DNA from: Paraburkholderia ginsengiterrae
GTDB lineage: Bacteria > Pseudomonadota > Gammaproteobacteria > Burkholderiales > Burkholderiaceae
NCBI RefSeq assembly: GCF_001645125.1
Contig: NZ_LXKA01000109.1
Span: 62,001 to 126,000 of the forward strand
Length of the DNA stretch: 64,000 nucleotides
Reading direction: 5' to 3'
The notes under the pieces are model-generated. The model saw only the letters and a program-made list of their open reading frames with translations, did no database searches and was not told the origin of the DNA. Positions 38,491 through 48,242 of this stretch are shown piece after piece; the stretch's first letter is position 1, and each line of letters starts with the position of its first letter. The translations under genes were made by a program, and so were the position numbers.

Positions 38491-38708
38491 TGGAGTCAGA
38501 GAGCTATAGCGGCTACACGGTGTGGGGGCACGCAATCCTTCAAGAGGAAGGCATCTTGCAGCCGGAACGGTATGCGGCGAGCGGGACAATCACTACGGGC
38601 GGCAAGTTAATAGAAGCATCGGGTGTCCTCGGTCATTTCGATAGAGAAGAAGATGCTCAACATACAGGGCTGGATTGGGCCCGCGCCTGGGTCGATGCAT
38701 ACGGGTGA
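38490..38708 (+). CDS. Small conserved hypothetical protein
   Basis: A 72-aa protein (MESESYSGYTVWGHAILQEE, later SGVLGHFDREEDAQHTGLDW) starting at the ATG that shares its A with the upstream TGA. It is acidic and likely a compact beta fold similar to short Burkholderia hypotheticals of the 'YTVWGHAIxQ' type. Third gene of the divergent operon next to imuA. No function can be assigned. Confidence 0.6.
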   Translation: MESESYSGYTVWGHAILQEEGILQPERYAASGTITTGGKLIEASGVLGHFDREEDAQHTGLDWARAWVDAYG

Positions 38709-39303
38709 GATAACTACCTCGTCAGCCATTGCGATGTGCACCGATTTCCTTCCTGTCATCTACTTTCATTTGCCAATCGTCGGGCTCCGTCGTGAAGCAT
38801 CCGAACGGTTCTTCGCGTCGCTAAAAAGAGTCCCATCCAATTATGGCTTTATGTCGAAAGGACTCTTCGATGATACGAATGAGTAAAGACATATCTAGCG
38901 AATGATGTTTTAATTTTTCTGGCGGCCATTTTAGACGAATACATCGCTCGCTTCGGTCGAGTGTCAGAGACTGACCAGTCGCGCTGACACGTCATTGAAG
39001 GAAGTCTTTTTACCACCAGGCATTCGTCGTAAGGCCGTCCGAACATGGACCATCCCGACGGAGTGAGCTGTATGCCGAGCAGGCTTGGGATTTCGTAGCG
39101 GCGGATATGAACGACCCAGCTACGAGGTTCGGCTGTCCTACTTTGGTATTCGAGCGTACGTCGCGTTAACGACGACGCGAACTCGCGAGATATGGCAGTG
39201 AGTTTCAAATGTTGTCGCGCGCGGTTGTACTCTCGATGCCTACCGCTGCTAATGGCTGGGCCCGTAAGTGGCAACCCGCGCGCCGGACCGCTTCCTCACG
39301 CCG
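38709..39303. other. 595-bp low-coding gap
   Basis: The composition is more AT-rich than its flanks. A 141-codon minus frame (38849-39274) contains protein-like pieces such as SWVVHIRRYEIPSLLGIQL, but the start has no ribosome site and the ends look random. It may be a decayed gene. No hairpin terminator was seen for the kinase gene that ends at 39304. Confidence 0.4.
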
Positions 39304-40638
39304 TCAACCGTTCCGCCGCAATGGTTGAAAATAGCGCGCACGGAAACCACCGTCGGTATTTTCAAGCACGAGGCGCCCGCCGGTCCGACGAGCAATCTCC
39401 GAGACGATGGAAAGACCCAGTCCGCTTCCCGACGCTGCGGAATGGTCCAGCCGGTAGAACGGTTCCAGTACCCGCTCGAGTTCCACGTCTGGAATGCCCG
39501 GGCCTGAGTCGACGACTTCAAACATCACGTCGCTTCCTGCCTGAACGACGGACACGTCCACCTTGCCACCGACCGGCGTATATCGCACCGCATTGTCGAC
39601 CAGGTTTCTCAGCACCACTGTGACTGACGACACGTCGATAATGGTGTCAAGTTCATCGAAGTGCTCGAACCCAAGGTCGATATCTTTCTCACGTGCGAGA
39701 CCAATCGTGGCGTTGATTACATCGGTTGCCACTGCTCGCAATGAAACCGCAACTGGTCGCTCCAGCGCTCCCTGTTCAGACCTCGCCAGTTCGAGCAGTT
39801 GCTCCACCAACCTATGCGTGCGGCGTAATCCTGACTGCAAGACTACAAGCCGCTCGCGGGCGTCTGGCGACGTAATGGCTGCGCCAAGATTGCCCGCCTG
39901 CAGCGACAGCGCGGCGATTGGCGAACGCAATTCGTGCGCAGCGCTCGCGACGAACCGGCGCTGATGGGTGATGGCCTCTTTAAGTCGGGCAATCAGGCGG
40001 TTAATCGACCTGACGAACGGCAATGCTTCATTGGCTATCCCATCCTCAGAGAGCGGTTCGAGCGACGCATCCGTTTGTCGGTCGACAACATTCGCCAGAC
40101 GCGTGAGAGGGGCCAGCTTGGTTCTGACAATCACCACGACCACGATGAACAACCCCGGGAGAAGTATCAGCATGGGGACAAGCGTTCTCATCGAACCGTC
40201 CTGCGCAATTTCGTCACGCAACGCGGAAGGCTCAGCCACGGCGATTCGCTCGCCGCTGCGGAGCGTACGAATGTGGACGCGCCACCTTTGGCCGTTACCG
40301 TCCAAATCATGAAATCCATCAGCTAGCGAGTTGGGAATCACAAGTCCTGCGGCCGGTGTGTGTGTCGTCTCGTCGCTTAGCCTGTCGATGACGACCTTGA
40401 GGTCTGCATCCTGCGAACTCTCGACAGAAGGCCGAGAACCAGTAAATGCTAGCGCTCGGCTGTCAATAAGCGCGGCTATTTCCTTGAGCTGTCCGTCCTG
40501 CAGTTCTCTGGCCTCCTGGTAGGCGAACACGAACGACAGCGCGCAGGCAATCACACCCACCCCGCCAATCACGCAGCCAATCCAGGCCGACAGCTGCCAC
40601 GTCAGGGAACGTGATTGTTTTCCTTGTCTACCAACCAT
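39304..40638 (-). CDS. Sensor histidine kinase (QseC/CusS type)
   Basis: A 444-aa membrane kinase. TM1 is about residues 14-38 (IGCVIGGVGVIACALSFVFA), TM2 about 150-172 (MLILLPGLFIVVVVIV), with a periplasmic sensor of some 110 residues between. A HAMP region leads to the H-box RRFVASAAHELRSPIAAL (phospho-His about 235), then N-box LRNLVDNAVRYTP, G1 VDSGPGIP and G2 GSGLGLSIV. It overlaps the regulator gene by 37 bp, so the pair is coupled. It should sense a periplasmic signal, perhaps a metal or toxic compound, and control the divergent efflux operon. The ATG at 40638 is preceded by GGGGTGTGGG. Confidence 0.92.
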   Translation of the reverse strand: MVGRQGKQSRSLTWQLSAWIGCVIGGVGVIACALSFVFAYQEARELQDGQLKEIAALIDSRALAFTGSRPSVESSQDADLKVVIDRLSDETTHTPAAGLVIPNSLADGFHDLDGNGQRWRVHIRTLRSGERIAVAEPSALRDEIAQDGSMRTLVPMLILLPGLFIVVVVIVRTKLAPLTRLANVVDRQTDASLEPLSEDGIANEALPFVRSINRLIARLKEAITHQRRFVASAAHELRSPIAALSLQAGNLGAAITSPDARERLVVLQSGLRRTHRLVEQLLELARSEQGALERPVAVSLRAVATDVINATIGLAREKDIDLGFEHFDELDTIIDVSSVTVVLRNLVDNAVRYTPVGGKVDVSVVQAGSDVMFEVVDSGPGIPDVELERVLEPFYRLDHSAASGSGLGLSIVSEIARRTGGRLVLENTDGGFRARYFQPLRRNG

Positions 40639-41276
40639 CCCACACCCCGTACGTTGCGAATGACCGACGCCCCCAGCTTCTTGCGGATACCATGAATCAC
40701 CACTTCCACGGCATTGCTCTCGACCTGCTCTTCCCACGCATAGACCTTTCGCTCAAGTTCGCTTCTCGACATGACAGTGCCAGGCTTCATCATCAGCGCG
40801 CTCAGCAGCGCGAACTCGCGACCGGTCAGGCTGCACTCTGTCTGACCATACACCGCGAGGTGTGTATTTGAATCCAGAGTCAGATTTCCGCTCGTCATTT
40901 TCGTGTCGCCGTGGTCACCAAGCCTGCGAGTGACCGCCCGAAGACGTGCGAGCAGCTCGCCGATTTCGAACGGCTTGACCAGATAATCGTCGGCGCCCGC
41001 GTCGAGCCCGGCAATTCTGTCGTCAAGGCTGTCGCGCGCGGTGAGAATAATGACTGGAGCCTTGCTGCCTTCTGCCCTCAAGGACCGGAGTACGTCGATG
41101 CCATCACGTTTCGGCAGGTTCAGGTCAAGCAGCACCACATCGTGCTCGCGTCCTATCAGCGCACCTGACGCCGAATCAGCATCGCATACCCAGTCGACCG
41201 CATAGGCGGCGTCCTTCAATGCCTGCACGATTGCGCCGCCAATCATTTCGTCGTCTTCTACGAGCAGAATTCTCAT
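40602..41276 (-). CDS. OmpR/PhoB-family response regulator
   Basis: A 224-aa regulator. The receiver starts MRILLVEDDEMIGG (acidic pocket), has the phospho-acceptor in DVVLLDLNLPKRDGIDVLRS, and the switch residues in PVIILTARD and DDYLVKPFEIGELLARL. The winged helix follows: LTGREFALLSALMMKPGTV, SRSELERKVYAWEEQVESNA and VVIHGIRKKLG. It overlaps the kinase gene. The ATG at 41276 follows GTGAGAGG; the ATG at 41285 is the alternative. A CTAAGT direct repeat 27 bp upstream, between it and the efflux operon, is its probable binding site. Confidence 0.94.
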   Translation of the reverse strand: MRILLVEDDEMIGGAIVQALKDAAYAVDWVCDADSASGALIGREHDVVLLDLNLPKRDGIDVLRSLRAEGSKAPVIILTARDSLDDRIAGLDAGADDYLVKPFEIGELLARLRAVTRRLGDHGDTKMTSGNLTLDSNTHLAVYGQTECSLTGREFALLSALMMKPGTVMSRSELERKVYAWEEQVESNAVEVVIHGIRKKLGASVIRNVRGVGWLVDKENNHVP

Positions 41277-41302
41277 GCCTCTCACCGGTCGGCGGCAACT
41301 TG

Positions 41303-41319
41303 CTAAGTCAACACTAAGT
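41303..41319. promoter_or_regulatory. CTAAGT direct repeat, probable response-regulator site
   Basis: CTAAGT at 41303-41308 and again at 41314-41319, 11 bp apart (one helical turn). OmpR/PhoB-family regulators typically bind direct repeats of 6-7 bp with this spacing. It lies between the divergent regulator and efflux genes, so it could set both promoters. Confidence 0.55.
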
Positions 41320-41347
41320 CTCGCGCAGTAGTATCTGAAGCGTTTTT

Positions 41348-42730
41348 TTGCGCCGGATATCCATCGTGACCCATCGTACTTACGATACTAGGTTGCAATA
41401 CCGCATTACCGCAACCGGTCAGCGACGTAGAGGTGCAAGTGCGCTCGTGCGGTTCGCTCAGCTGACGCTGACTGTAGCGTTAAGTGGATGTGCTTCGTAT
41501 GCACCCAGGCCTCTTCCAGAGGCGCCGCAATGGTCTTATGACATAGCGACTACCGACGCCCCGCTGACGGTGGACCAGGTGGTCAAGTGGGCACTTCAGC
41601 AAAGTCCCGACATCCGGCGCGCTGAGCGGGAACTCGATATCGCCACCGCCAAAGAATATGCGGACGGCCTGTTGCCAGACCCAACGCTGACGTTCAGTAC
41701 CGACCGCCCCGGCGCCGAGGGTTTTGTACCCGCGTTCATGGCCGGGCTCAGCTACGAGGTATCAGCGCTGGTTGACCGCCCCGCAAAAAAGCGAGCAGCC
41801 GCCAAAGCCAGTGAGAAGCAACAGCTCGCTTTGGAATGGGTGAAATGGCAGGTCGCGAACCGTGCTTATGCGCTCTACGTCACTAACGTGAGCCTCCAGC
41901 GACTCGAAGGTGAAGTCGGGCAGCTTGTGGCGTATCAGAAGGTCGGCACCGAACGATTGCAAAAGGCCCTTGCACGCTCCGACGTAACACGCGACGCAGC
42001 CTTGCAGGCGGAAGTAGCACACAACGACAACGTGCAGCAGCTAGGCACGCTACGACAGGAACGTCTCAGGGCCGAGCAGGACCTAGCCAGGCTGCTTGAC
42101 ATCCCGCCGGGGTCGCATTTGACGCTCGCAGCTCCGCCGGAGCCATCGGAAGTCCCACAGGACCTCGTCGTCCGCGCGCTTTCAGACCTGGGGCAGCGTC
42201 GCCCCGATTTGCTGGCTCTGCGTGCGGGGTACGACGAACAGGATGAACGCTATCGCGCAGCGCTTCTCGCACAGTTTCCACGGCTCGACATCGGCGTCAC
42301 AAGAGGCCGCGACACGTCGGCCATCTATACCTCGGGACTTACCGTTTCTGTGACCCTGCCGCTGTTCAACGGCAATCGGGGCAATATCGCCATCGAAAAG
42401 GCCACCCGGGAGAGTCTCTATCAGGAATACGGGCAACGGCTCGACGACGCATATACCGCCGTCGACGCCATCAGTTCTGAACTGACTTTGCTAACTGAAA
42501 GTCTTCACAGCTCGCAGTCCACGGAAGCCGCGCTCAATGCATCGGTAAAACAGTTACGTCACGCCTATGGTACTGGCGACGTCACTTTTCCGGTGCTGGC
42601 CGACATCGAAGTCCGGCAACTGAATCAACGCATTGCGACAGCAAAGCTCGCCAATTCCATCCTTCAACAACAAGTCGAACTCTGTACCTTGATTGGTGTG
42701 AGCGCGATTGACCACCAACCGCTTCAATAG
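41348..42730 (+). CDS. TolC/CusC-type outer-membrane efflux lipoprotein
   Basis: A 460-aa outer-membrane factor. After a basic start comes FAQLTLTVALSGCASYAPRP, a lipobox LSGC (Cys about 48). Two OEP repeats follow, each with long helices (DQVVKWALQQSPDIRRAERE, then QRRPDLLALRAGYDEQDERY), the usual internal duplication of TolC proteins that trimerise into a channel. It is the first gene of an operon with an adaptor (7 bp later) and an RND pump. The chosen start at 41348 gives an unusually long pre-signal region of about 30 residues; an internal start is possible. The CTAAGT repeat lies upstream. Confidence 0.9.
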   Translation: MRRISIVTHRTYDTRLQYRITATGQRRRGASALVRFAQLTLTVALSGCASYAPRPLPEAPQWSYDIATTDAPLTVDQVVKWALQQSPDIRRAERELDIATAKEYADGLLPDPTLTFSTDRPGAEGFVPAFMAGLSYEVSALVDRPAKKRAAAKASEKQQLALEWVKWQVANRAYALYVTNVSLQRLEGEVGQLVAYQKVGTERLQKALARSDVTRDAALQAEVAHNDNVQQLGTLRQERLRAEQDLARLLDIPPGSHLTLAAPPEPSEVPQDLVVRALSDLGQRRPDLLALRAGYDEQDERYRAALLAQFPRLDIGVTRGRDTSAIYTSGLTVSVTLPLFNGNRGNIAIEKATRESLYQEYGQRLDDAYTAVDAISSELTLLTESLHSSQSTEAALNASVKQLRHAYGTGDVTFPVLADIEVRQLNQRIATAKLANSILQQQVELCTLIGVSAIDHQPLQ

Positions 42731-42737
42731 GTCGCCC

Positions 42738-43775
42738 ATGACATCTGTCCGCCTGCTGGTCTTCATTGCGGTCATCGGCATCTGCTCCGTCGCCGGCCAT
42801 CCTGCGTTTGCCGTGGACGTCGTGACGATGCCTGCGGTCCAGAAGCGCCTTGCATCCACCCTCTCAGCGCCGGCCCGCGTGCAGGCAGCATCCAATGCCG
42901 TACTTGGCGCGCCTACTGCCGGCGTCGTCTCCAGCTTGCGCGTGATTCCGGGTGAAGAAGTGCGGGCCGGGCAAGTGATTGCACGGCTGACCGGTCCCAC
43001 CATATCGACTGATACCGCACGCCTTGCGGCGGACCTGACATCGGCCCAGATTCGAGTGACGGCCGCGACCCAGGCCGCCGCTATCGAACAACAGAAGCTG
43101 GAGGAACAACTCAGTACTCGCGATGCGGTCATTCGCGCCCATGCCGAACTCGACACCGCGCGTCAACAACTTGCAGCGGCGCAGGCGGCATCCCGCGGCT
43201 ACGCAAGTCTCACCACCATTAGTGCGCCGGCCGCTGGGATGGTGACGGCCGTTAGCGCTGCCGATGGTCAGTACGTGAGTGCGGGGCAGGCGCTCATAAC
43301 CATCGCGCCCACTACCGGCCTTTACGTAGTCGCCGACCTGTTCGGGAGCAATGCCAGCCTGGTTGCGCCGGGCATGAAGGGCGTTTTTCTGCCCGAAGGC
43401 AACAATGCAATGATTCAAGTGGTCGTTCAGCGCGTATCACGCAGTCTGACCACACCCGGCCAGATGGAAGTCTGGCTCAAAGCTGGACCAGGCTACACCC
43501 TCGACCCGGGGGCGGTTGGCACCGTTTCTCTGACCACGTCCGACGACAAGCAAGTGGCTATCCCATCAGCCGCGCTCATTCTCGACGCCGGGCAATGGTG
43601 GGTACTCGTGCGCGACCGGAGTGGCAGCCGTCGGCGCCAAGTCGTTCCGGGCCTGTCGGACGGCGGTTGGACATCTGTCAGGCAAGGTCTTGTGGCCGGC
43701 GAACGCGTCGTGACGCAAGACGCCTATCTTCTCTTTCACCAGGACTTTGCTACGCGTTATCAGCAAGCCGATTGA
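42738..43775 (+). CDS. RND periplasmic adaptor (membrane fusion protein)
   Basis: A 345-aa adaptor. MTSVRLLVFIAVIGICSVAG is a signal sequence; the biotinyl-lipoyl half-motifs are seen in GVVSSLRVIPGEEVRAGQVI and ISAPAAGMVTAVSAADGQYV, separated by a helical hairpin (QQKLEEQLSTRDAVIRAHAE). The beta-barrel and membrane-proximal parts follow. It bridges the outer-membrane channel and the RND pump encoded on either side. It starts 7 bp after the channel gene, and the pump starts 21 bp after its stop. Shorter than HME-type adaptors, with no N-terminal metal-binding stretch such as HxxH or a methionine cluster. Confidence 0.9.
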   Translation: MTSVRLLVFIAVIGICSVAGHPAFAVDVVTMPAVQKRLASTLSAPARVQAASNAVLGAPTAGVVSSLRVIPGEEVRAGQVIARLTGPTISTDTARLAADLTSAQIRVTAATQAAAIEQQKLEEQLSTRDAVIRAHAELDTARQQLAAAQAASRGYASLTTISAPAAGMVTAVSAADGQYVSAGQALITIAPTTGLYVVADLFGSNASLVAPGMKGVFLPEGNNAMIQVVVQRVSRSLTTPGQMEVWLKAGPGYTLDPGAVGTVSLTTSDDKQVAIPSAALILDAGQWWVLVRDRSGSRRRQVVPGLSDGGWTSVRQGLVAGERVVTQDAYLLFHQDFATRYQQAD

Positions 43776-43796
43776 CGTCGCTTTCAAAGAAGAACA

Positions 43797-46700
43797 ATGC
43801 TCAACGATATCGTCAAGAGGCCGCTACTCTGGGTCATGCTCTACGCAGCCCTGATTGCATATGGCATCTACGCGCTGTTGAACATTCACGCGGAAGTGTT
43901 GCCACAGTTCAATATGCCGCAAGTGAGCGTTGTCGCGCAGTTGCCGGGCGCGACAACGTTGGACCTGGAGGGGCTGATTGCCCGACCGGTCGAAGCCGAA
44001 CTGTCGTCGCTCGCGTCCTTGAGCGACGTACGGACAGTCATAGGGCAAGGTTCTGTCAAGATTGAGGCGCGCTTTTCTGAAGGAACTTCCCCAGCAAGTG
44101 CCCTGCAGGACGTTAACGGTGTCATCGGTCGCATCAACAGTTCGCTTCCGAAGGGTGCCAATCTGACGACGGAAATCTCCGGCAACGCGATAAACGAGGT
44201 CGCGGACTACGCAATCCAGATTCCTGACGGCGTGGACGCGTCCCAAGTCCAACGTATCGTCGAGTCAAATTTTGCACCACGTATCCGGGCGGTCGCTGGT
44301 GTACAACGCGTGTCTGTCGCCGGACCCGGAGCAGACGCAATATGGGTGCGTCCCGACCCTGCAAGGCTGCAGCGTTTCAACGTCTCTGCGTCGGCGCTTG
44401 CGGCAACGCTCGACGCGGCGACCGCGATGGTGCCGAGCGGGTATGTCAACCTCGGACATCAGGACGTATTCATGGAAGGCAGAAGCCTGCCGACGAGTCC
44501 CTCCGACTACGCGCACGTGCTCATTGGGAACCCTGGGGCCGCGATGCCTCTAGGCGCTGTTGCTGAGGTCATCCGGTCGGCGCTCCCGTCTCACCATTCG
44601 GTGAAACTCGATAACCGGCCGACCATTGCTCTGGTCGTTTTCAAGCAACCCGGGGCCTCGACCTTGCCCGTCGTCGACGAAGTTGATAAGACGCTCAAAG
44701 AACTGGAGCCGCAGTTGCCAGTCGGCGCACGCTTCGTGCGTATCTACAGTCAGGGGCATATTGTCGGTGTGGTCGCCTCTGACTTGACCAGGAACCTTGC
44801 CATTGGCGCCGTGCTTGCGGTTGCCGTGCTGTTCTGGATGCTCGGCGCCAGCCGCGGCATCTGGGCGCTAGCGTTGAGCATTCCGTTATCGCTGCTGCTC
44901 GGTATTGCCGGGTTGTACCTGATGCGGCAGACACTGAATCTGCTCACGTTCGGCGCCCTCTCAGTCGCGGTGGGCCTGCTTGCCGACGACGCCATCATCG
45001 TACTGGAAAGCATTTACCATCGTTGGGAAGCTGGCGACGGCAGGTGGGAAGGGGTTGCTCGTGGCTTGCGCGACATAGCCGGTCCTGACATTTCCGGGAC
45101 GATGACGACTGTCGCGGTGTTCCTGCCGCTCGTGTTCGTGGGTGGCCTGGCGGGGCTGTTCTTTGTCCCGTTCTCTGTGGCGATGACAGTCAGCCTGGTT
45201 GCATCGCTGCTCATTTCGTTGAGCCTGATTCCGCTCGTGCTGGGGTTCATCGGACCACATGTCGAGCAACGCACGACGTCCGGTTCGCGCGCGGTTGCGT
45301 GGCTCAAGGGCCGTAATTTGCATCTGTTTGAATTTGCCCTGCGTCGTCCGCGCGCCTCGCTCTGGTCGTGCGTCGCCATTTTCGCGGTCTCGGTGGCCGG
45401 GCTTGTGCTGGTGCCCGTCGATTTCCTGCCGCTTCCGAACGAGGCAGTACTGCTCGAAAGCTTTACGCTGCCGCCCGGAACTTCATTGCATGACGCCCAG
45501 GACGCGTCGGACCGCATTACGCAGCGGTTGATGAGCCTCCCGCCTGTTGCGCACGTGTTTTCCCGCGTCGGGTCTGCTTCGGGAACGTCATACACCGAGC
45601 CCGCTTATGCCGGCGAGATTCAGATAGCGTTGAAGCCCAATGTGAACGCGAGCAGTCTGGACAAGGTCGGCAAGCAGGTTCTGGAGGCCTCAAAGCTCCC
45701 GGCGGTCCAGACAATCATTGGGACACCGACGCTCGAACGGGTGGGCGAAACGCTTTCCGGCCTGCCGCAACCGTTTGTCATCGACGTCTACGGCGATTCG
45801 ATTGAAGCATTGCAGTCACTGTCGAACGAGGTTACGCATCGGCTCGCAGGCGTATCCGACCTCTCGGACGTCTTCAACAACGATGCCTATCCCGTAACGG
45901 AGCTGCAAATCACGCCCAATCCCGATGGTCTCGCGCTCCACGGCATTACGCCGGCGCAGCTCTTTTCCCAATTGCACATCCTGCTGGCCGGACAAACGGT
46001 CGCTAGCGTTCCAGAGGGCAATGGTCACCTGGATGTGTTCGTGAGACTCGCCGACCCAACGCATCTGTCCATCGAGCAGCTCAACCAACTTCCCGTAATG
46101 GCCAATGGGTGGGTCGCGTTGAAAGACGTGGCGTACGTCCACATGGCGACCGGGCCCAACGTTATACGGCACCTGAACGGACTGCGGGCGGTCGAGATTC
46201 TGGCGACACCCACTGCGCCGCTCGGTCAGGTCATTTCAGCTTCAAGGAAGGCCCTCGCGACGCTTCCCTTACCGGCGGGATACGAGGTGCGGTTTGGCGG
46301 TCTGTATCCGCAACTCGAACATGCTGCGCTCAACGTTGGCGTGGCAGCCGTAGTTGCTCTCGCGCTGATGTTGGGCATCCTGACGCTGCAATTCGATGGC
46401 CTCCTCGTGCCTGGACTTCTGCTGTTGCAAATGCCGTTGGCATTCTCGGGAGGGGCAATCGCTCTGGTGGTAAGTGGCGTTGGACTGAATGCCATCGGCC
46501 TGATTGCTTTTCTCACCCTGATTGGGGTGAGCTTGAATCACGGTATCGTGTTGCTGCAACTAGTGAAGCGAAACGAGGCACAGGGACTGTCCGTAGTCGA
46601 TGCCGTGCGTGACGCTGTTGACGTGCGATTCCGGCCGATTCTCCTGACTGTGCTGACAGCCTCACTGGGCCTGCTGCCGACGGCACTCGGTTTCGGCAAA

Positions 46701-46841
46701 GGTGCCGCCCCTGAACAGGGACTCGCAATCGTTACATTGGGTGGGCTAATCTGGAGCGGCTTGCTCAGTACGAACCTGCTGCCAGCCCTTTATGTGTACA
46801 AGCGCGAGAGGCAACTTCGGAAAGCATCCCAGAGGCGTTGA
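43797..46841 (+). CDS. RND efflux pump, inner-membrane permease
   Basis: A 1014-aa RND permease with twelve predicted membrane helices in two halves (TM1 at about 11-29, large periplasmic loops at about 30-325 and 540-840). TM4 carries the proton-relay acids in VGLLADDAIIVLESIYHRWE (about residue 391), a D-D pair as in drug-type and HAE3-like pumps rather than the single acid of some metal pumps. The partners are a CusC-like channel and an adaptor. Substrate not determined: the operon sits beside metal genes, which suggests but does not prove metal or oxidant efflux. Proton-driven export across both membranes is expected. Confidence 0.92.
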   Translation: MLNDIVKRPLLWVMLYAALIAYGIYALLNIHAEVLPQFNMPQVSVVAQLPGATTLDLEGLIARPVEAELSSLASLSDVRTVIGQGSVKIEARFSEGTSPASALQDVNGVIGRINSSLPKGANLTTEISGNAINEVADYAIQIPDGVDASQVQRIVESNFAPRIRAVAGVQRVSVAGPGADAIWVRPDPARLQRFNVSASALAATLDAATAMVPSGYVNLGHQDVFMEGRSLPTSPSDYAHVLIGNPGAAMPLGAVAEVIRSALPSHHSVKLDNRPTIALVVFKQPGASTLPVVDEVDKTLKELEPQLPVGARFVRIYSQGHIVGVVASDLTRNLAIGAVLAVAVLFWMLGASRGIWALALSIPLSLLLGIAGLYLMRQTLNLLTFGALSVAVGLLADDAIIVLESIYHRWEAGDGRWEGVARGLRDIAGPDISGTMTTVAVFLPLVFVGGLAGLFFVPFSVAMTVSLVASLLISLSLIPLVLGFIGPHVEQRTTSGSRAVAWLKGRNLHLFEFALRRPRASLWSCVAIFAVSVAGLVLVPVDFLPLPNEAVLLESFTLPPGTSLHDAQDASDRITQRLMSLPPVAHVFSRVGSASGTSYTEPAYAGEIQIALKPNVNASSLDKVGKQVLEASKLPAVQTIIGTPTLERVGETLSGLPQPFVIDVYGDSIEALQSLSNEVTHRLAGVSDLSDVFNNDAYPVTELQITPNPDGLALHGITPAQLFSQLHILLAGQTVASVPEGNGHLDVFVRLADPTHLSIEQLNQLPVMANGWVALKDVAYVHMATGPNVIRHLNGLRAVEILATPTAPLGQVISASRKALATLPLPAGYEVRFGGLYPQLEHAALNVGVAAVVALALMLGILTLQFDGLLVPGLLLLQMPLAFSGGAIALVVSGVGLNAIGLIAFLTLIGVSLNHGIVLLQLVKRNEAQGLSVVDAVRDAVDVRFRPILLTVLTASLGLLPTALGFGKGAAPEQGLAIVTLGGLIWSGLLSTNLLPALYVYKRERQLRKASQRR

Positions 46842-46946
46842 GTTCGTGTAGAACATCGCCCTGTCATTGGCACGGTTTTATGATGGCGCCACACCCGCGC
46901 AGGGCTGTACAGCTGTTGAACCCGACAACCCTGGAATCGAGAAAAG

Positions 46947-48158
46947 ATGCAGACCAATTCCACGCCGCGCGCCGACACGCTTAGCCAAATCCCACGTGGT
47001 ATCTGGATGCTCGGCTTTGTCAGCATGTTCATGGACATCTCGTCGGAAATCATTCACAGCCTTTTGCCGATGTTCCTGGTAACTGGCTTGGGTGCGAGCG
47101 CGATGATGGTTGGCCTGATTGAAGGCGTCGCCGAAGCGACTACGCCTATCGTGAAAATGTTTTCCGGCGCCCTGAGCGACTACCTCGGCAATCGGAAATG
47201 GCTAGCGGTCATTGGATACGGCATGGGCGCGTTGAGCAAACCCTTGTTTGCGCTCGCGCCGACGGCGGGCATCGTCCTGACAGCGCGCGTTGCTGACAGA
47301 ATCGGCAAAGGTGTGCGAGGTGCGCCGCGCGACGCACTCGTAGCTGATATCACGCCCGCCCACCTGCGTGGCGCCGCCTATGGCTTGCGACAATCGCTCG
47401 ACACAATCGGCGCGTTTCTTGGACCGTTGCTCGCCGTCGGGCTGATGCTGCTTTGGGCAGACAACTTTCGTCTCGTATTCTGGGTGGCTGTGATTCCGGG
47501 GCTCGTCGCGGTAGGGTTGCTGGTGTTCGGCATCAAGGAACCCGCGCACCATTCGGACGCGAAACGTATCAACCCGATGAAGCTCGAAAGCCTGAAGAAG
47601 CTGAGCCGGACTTATTGGTGGGTGGTGTTCATCGGAGCGGTATTCACGCTCGCGCGATTCAGCGAGGCATTCCTCATCCTGCGCGCGATGCAGGGCGGTG
47701 TACCGATTGCGCTGGTGCCGCTGGTGATGGTGGCAATGAACCTGGTGTATTCCGTCTCGGCCTATCCCTTTGGCAAACTGGCTGACTCGATGAGCCACAC
47801 CAGACTACTCGCCATCGGCCTTGTGGTGCTGATTGCGTCGGATGTTGTGCTTGCACACGGAAGCCACTGGCCGGTCGTATTGCTGGGTGTCGCGTTGTGG
47901 GGCCTGCATATGGGGCTCACGCAGGGCCTGCTCGCGACGATGGTTGCACATGCAGCACCGCCGGACCTGAAAGGCACCGCGTTCGGCTTCTTCAATCTGA
48001 TGAGCGGACTGGCGATGCTGATTGCAAGCGTCGTCGCGGGTGAGCTTTGGGACAGCATGGGCGCTGCGGCAACCTTTTACGCGGGTGCAGGGTTTTGTCT
48101 GCTGACTCTGGCGGCCCTTGCCATAGGCGGAGGTTTGCGGCGAAAGAACACCTTCTAG
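46947..48158 (+). CDS. Major facilitator superfamily transporter
   Basis: A 403-aa MFS protein with about twelve membrane helices. MFMDISSEIIHSLLPMFLV (TM1) and GVAEATTPIVKMFSGALSDY with RKWLAVIGYGMGALSKPLFA are the family's loop A region, and ADRIGKGVRGAPRDALVAD is the signature of a subgroup often annotated as drug or metabolite exporters. It lies 105 bp after the RND gene, which allows its own promoter. Substrate unknown. The sequence is complete and unbroken. Confidence 0.88.
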   Translation: MQTNSTPRADTLSQIPRGIWMLGFVSMFMDISSEIIHSLLPMFLVTGLGASAMMVGLIEGVAEATTPIVKMFSGALSDYLGNRKWLAVIGYGMGALSKPLFALAPTAGIVLTARVADRIGKGVRGAPRDALVADITPAHLRGAAYGLRQSLDTIGAFLGPLLAVGLMLLWADNFRLVFWVAVIPGLVAVGLLVFGIKEPAHHSDAKRINPMKLESLKKLSRTYWWVVFIGAVFTLARFSEAFLILRAMQGGVPIALVPLVMVAMNLVYSVSAYPFGKLADSMSHTRLLAIGLVVLIASDVVLAHGSHWPVVLLGVALWGLHMGLTQGLLATMVAHAAPPDLKGTAFGFFNLMSGLAMLIASVVAGELWDSMGAAATFYAGAGFCLLTLAALAIGGGLRRKNTF

Positions 48159-48242
48159 CGAAAAACGCATGCCTGACTACGGGAGGCTCATGCCGTCGCA
48201 GCACAATGCGAACTCTATGACTGAGTCCGGCACCACGATGCA

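Noticed and set aside
38849-39274. 141-codon minus-strand frame
   Set aside because: Some protein-like pieces but no ribosome site, odd ends and AT-rich sequence; kept only as a note in the gap entry.
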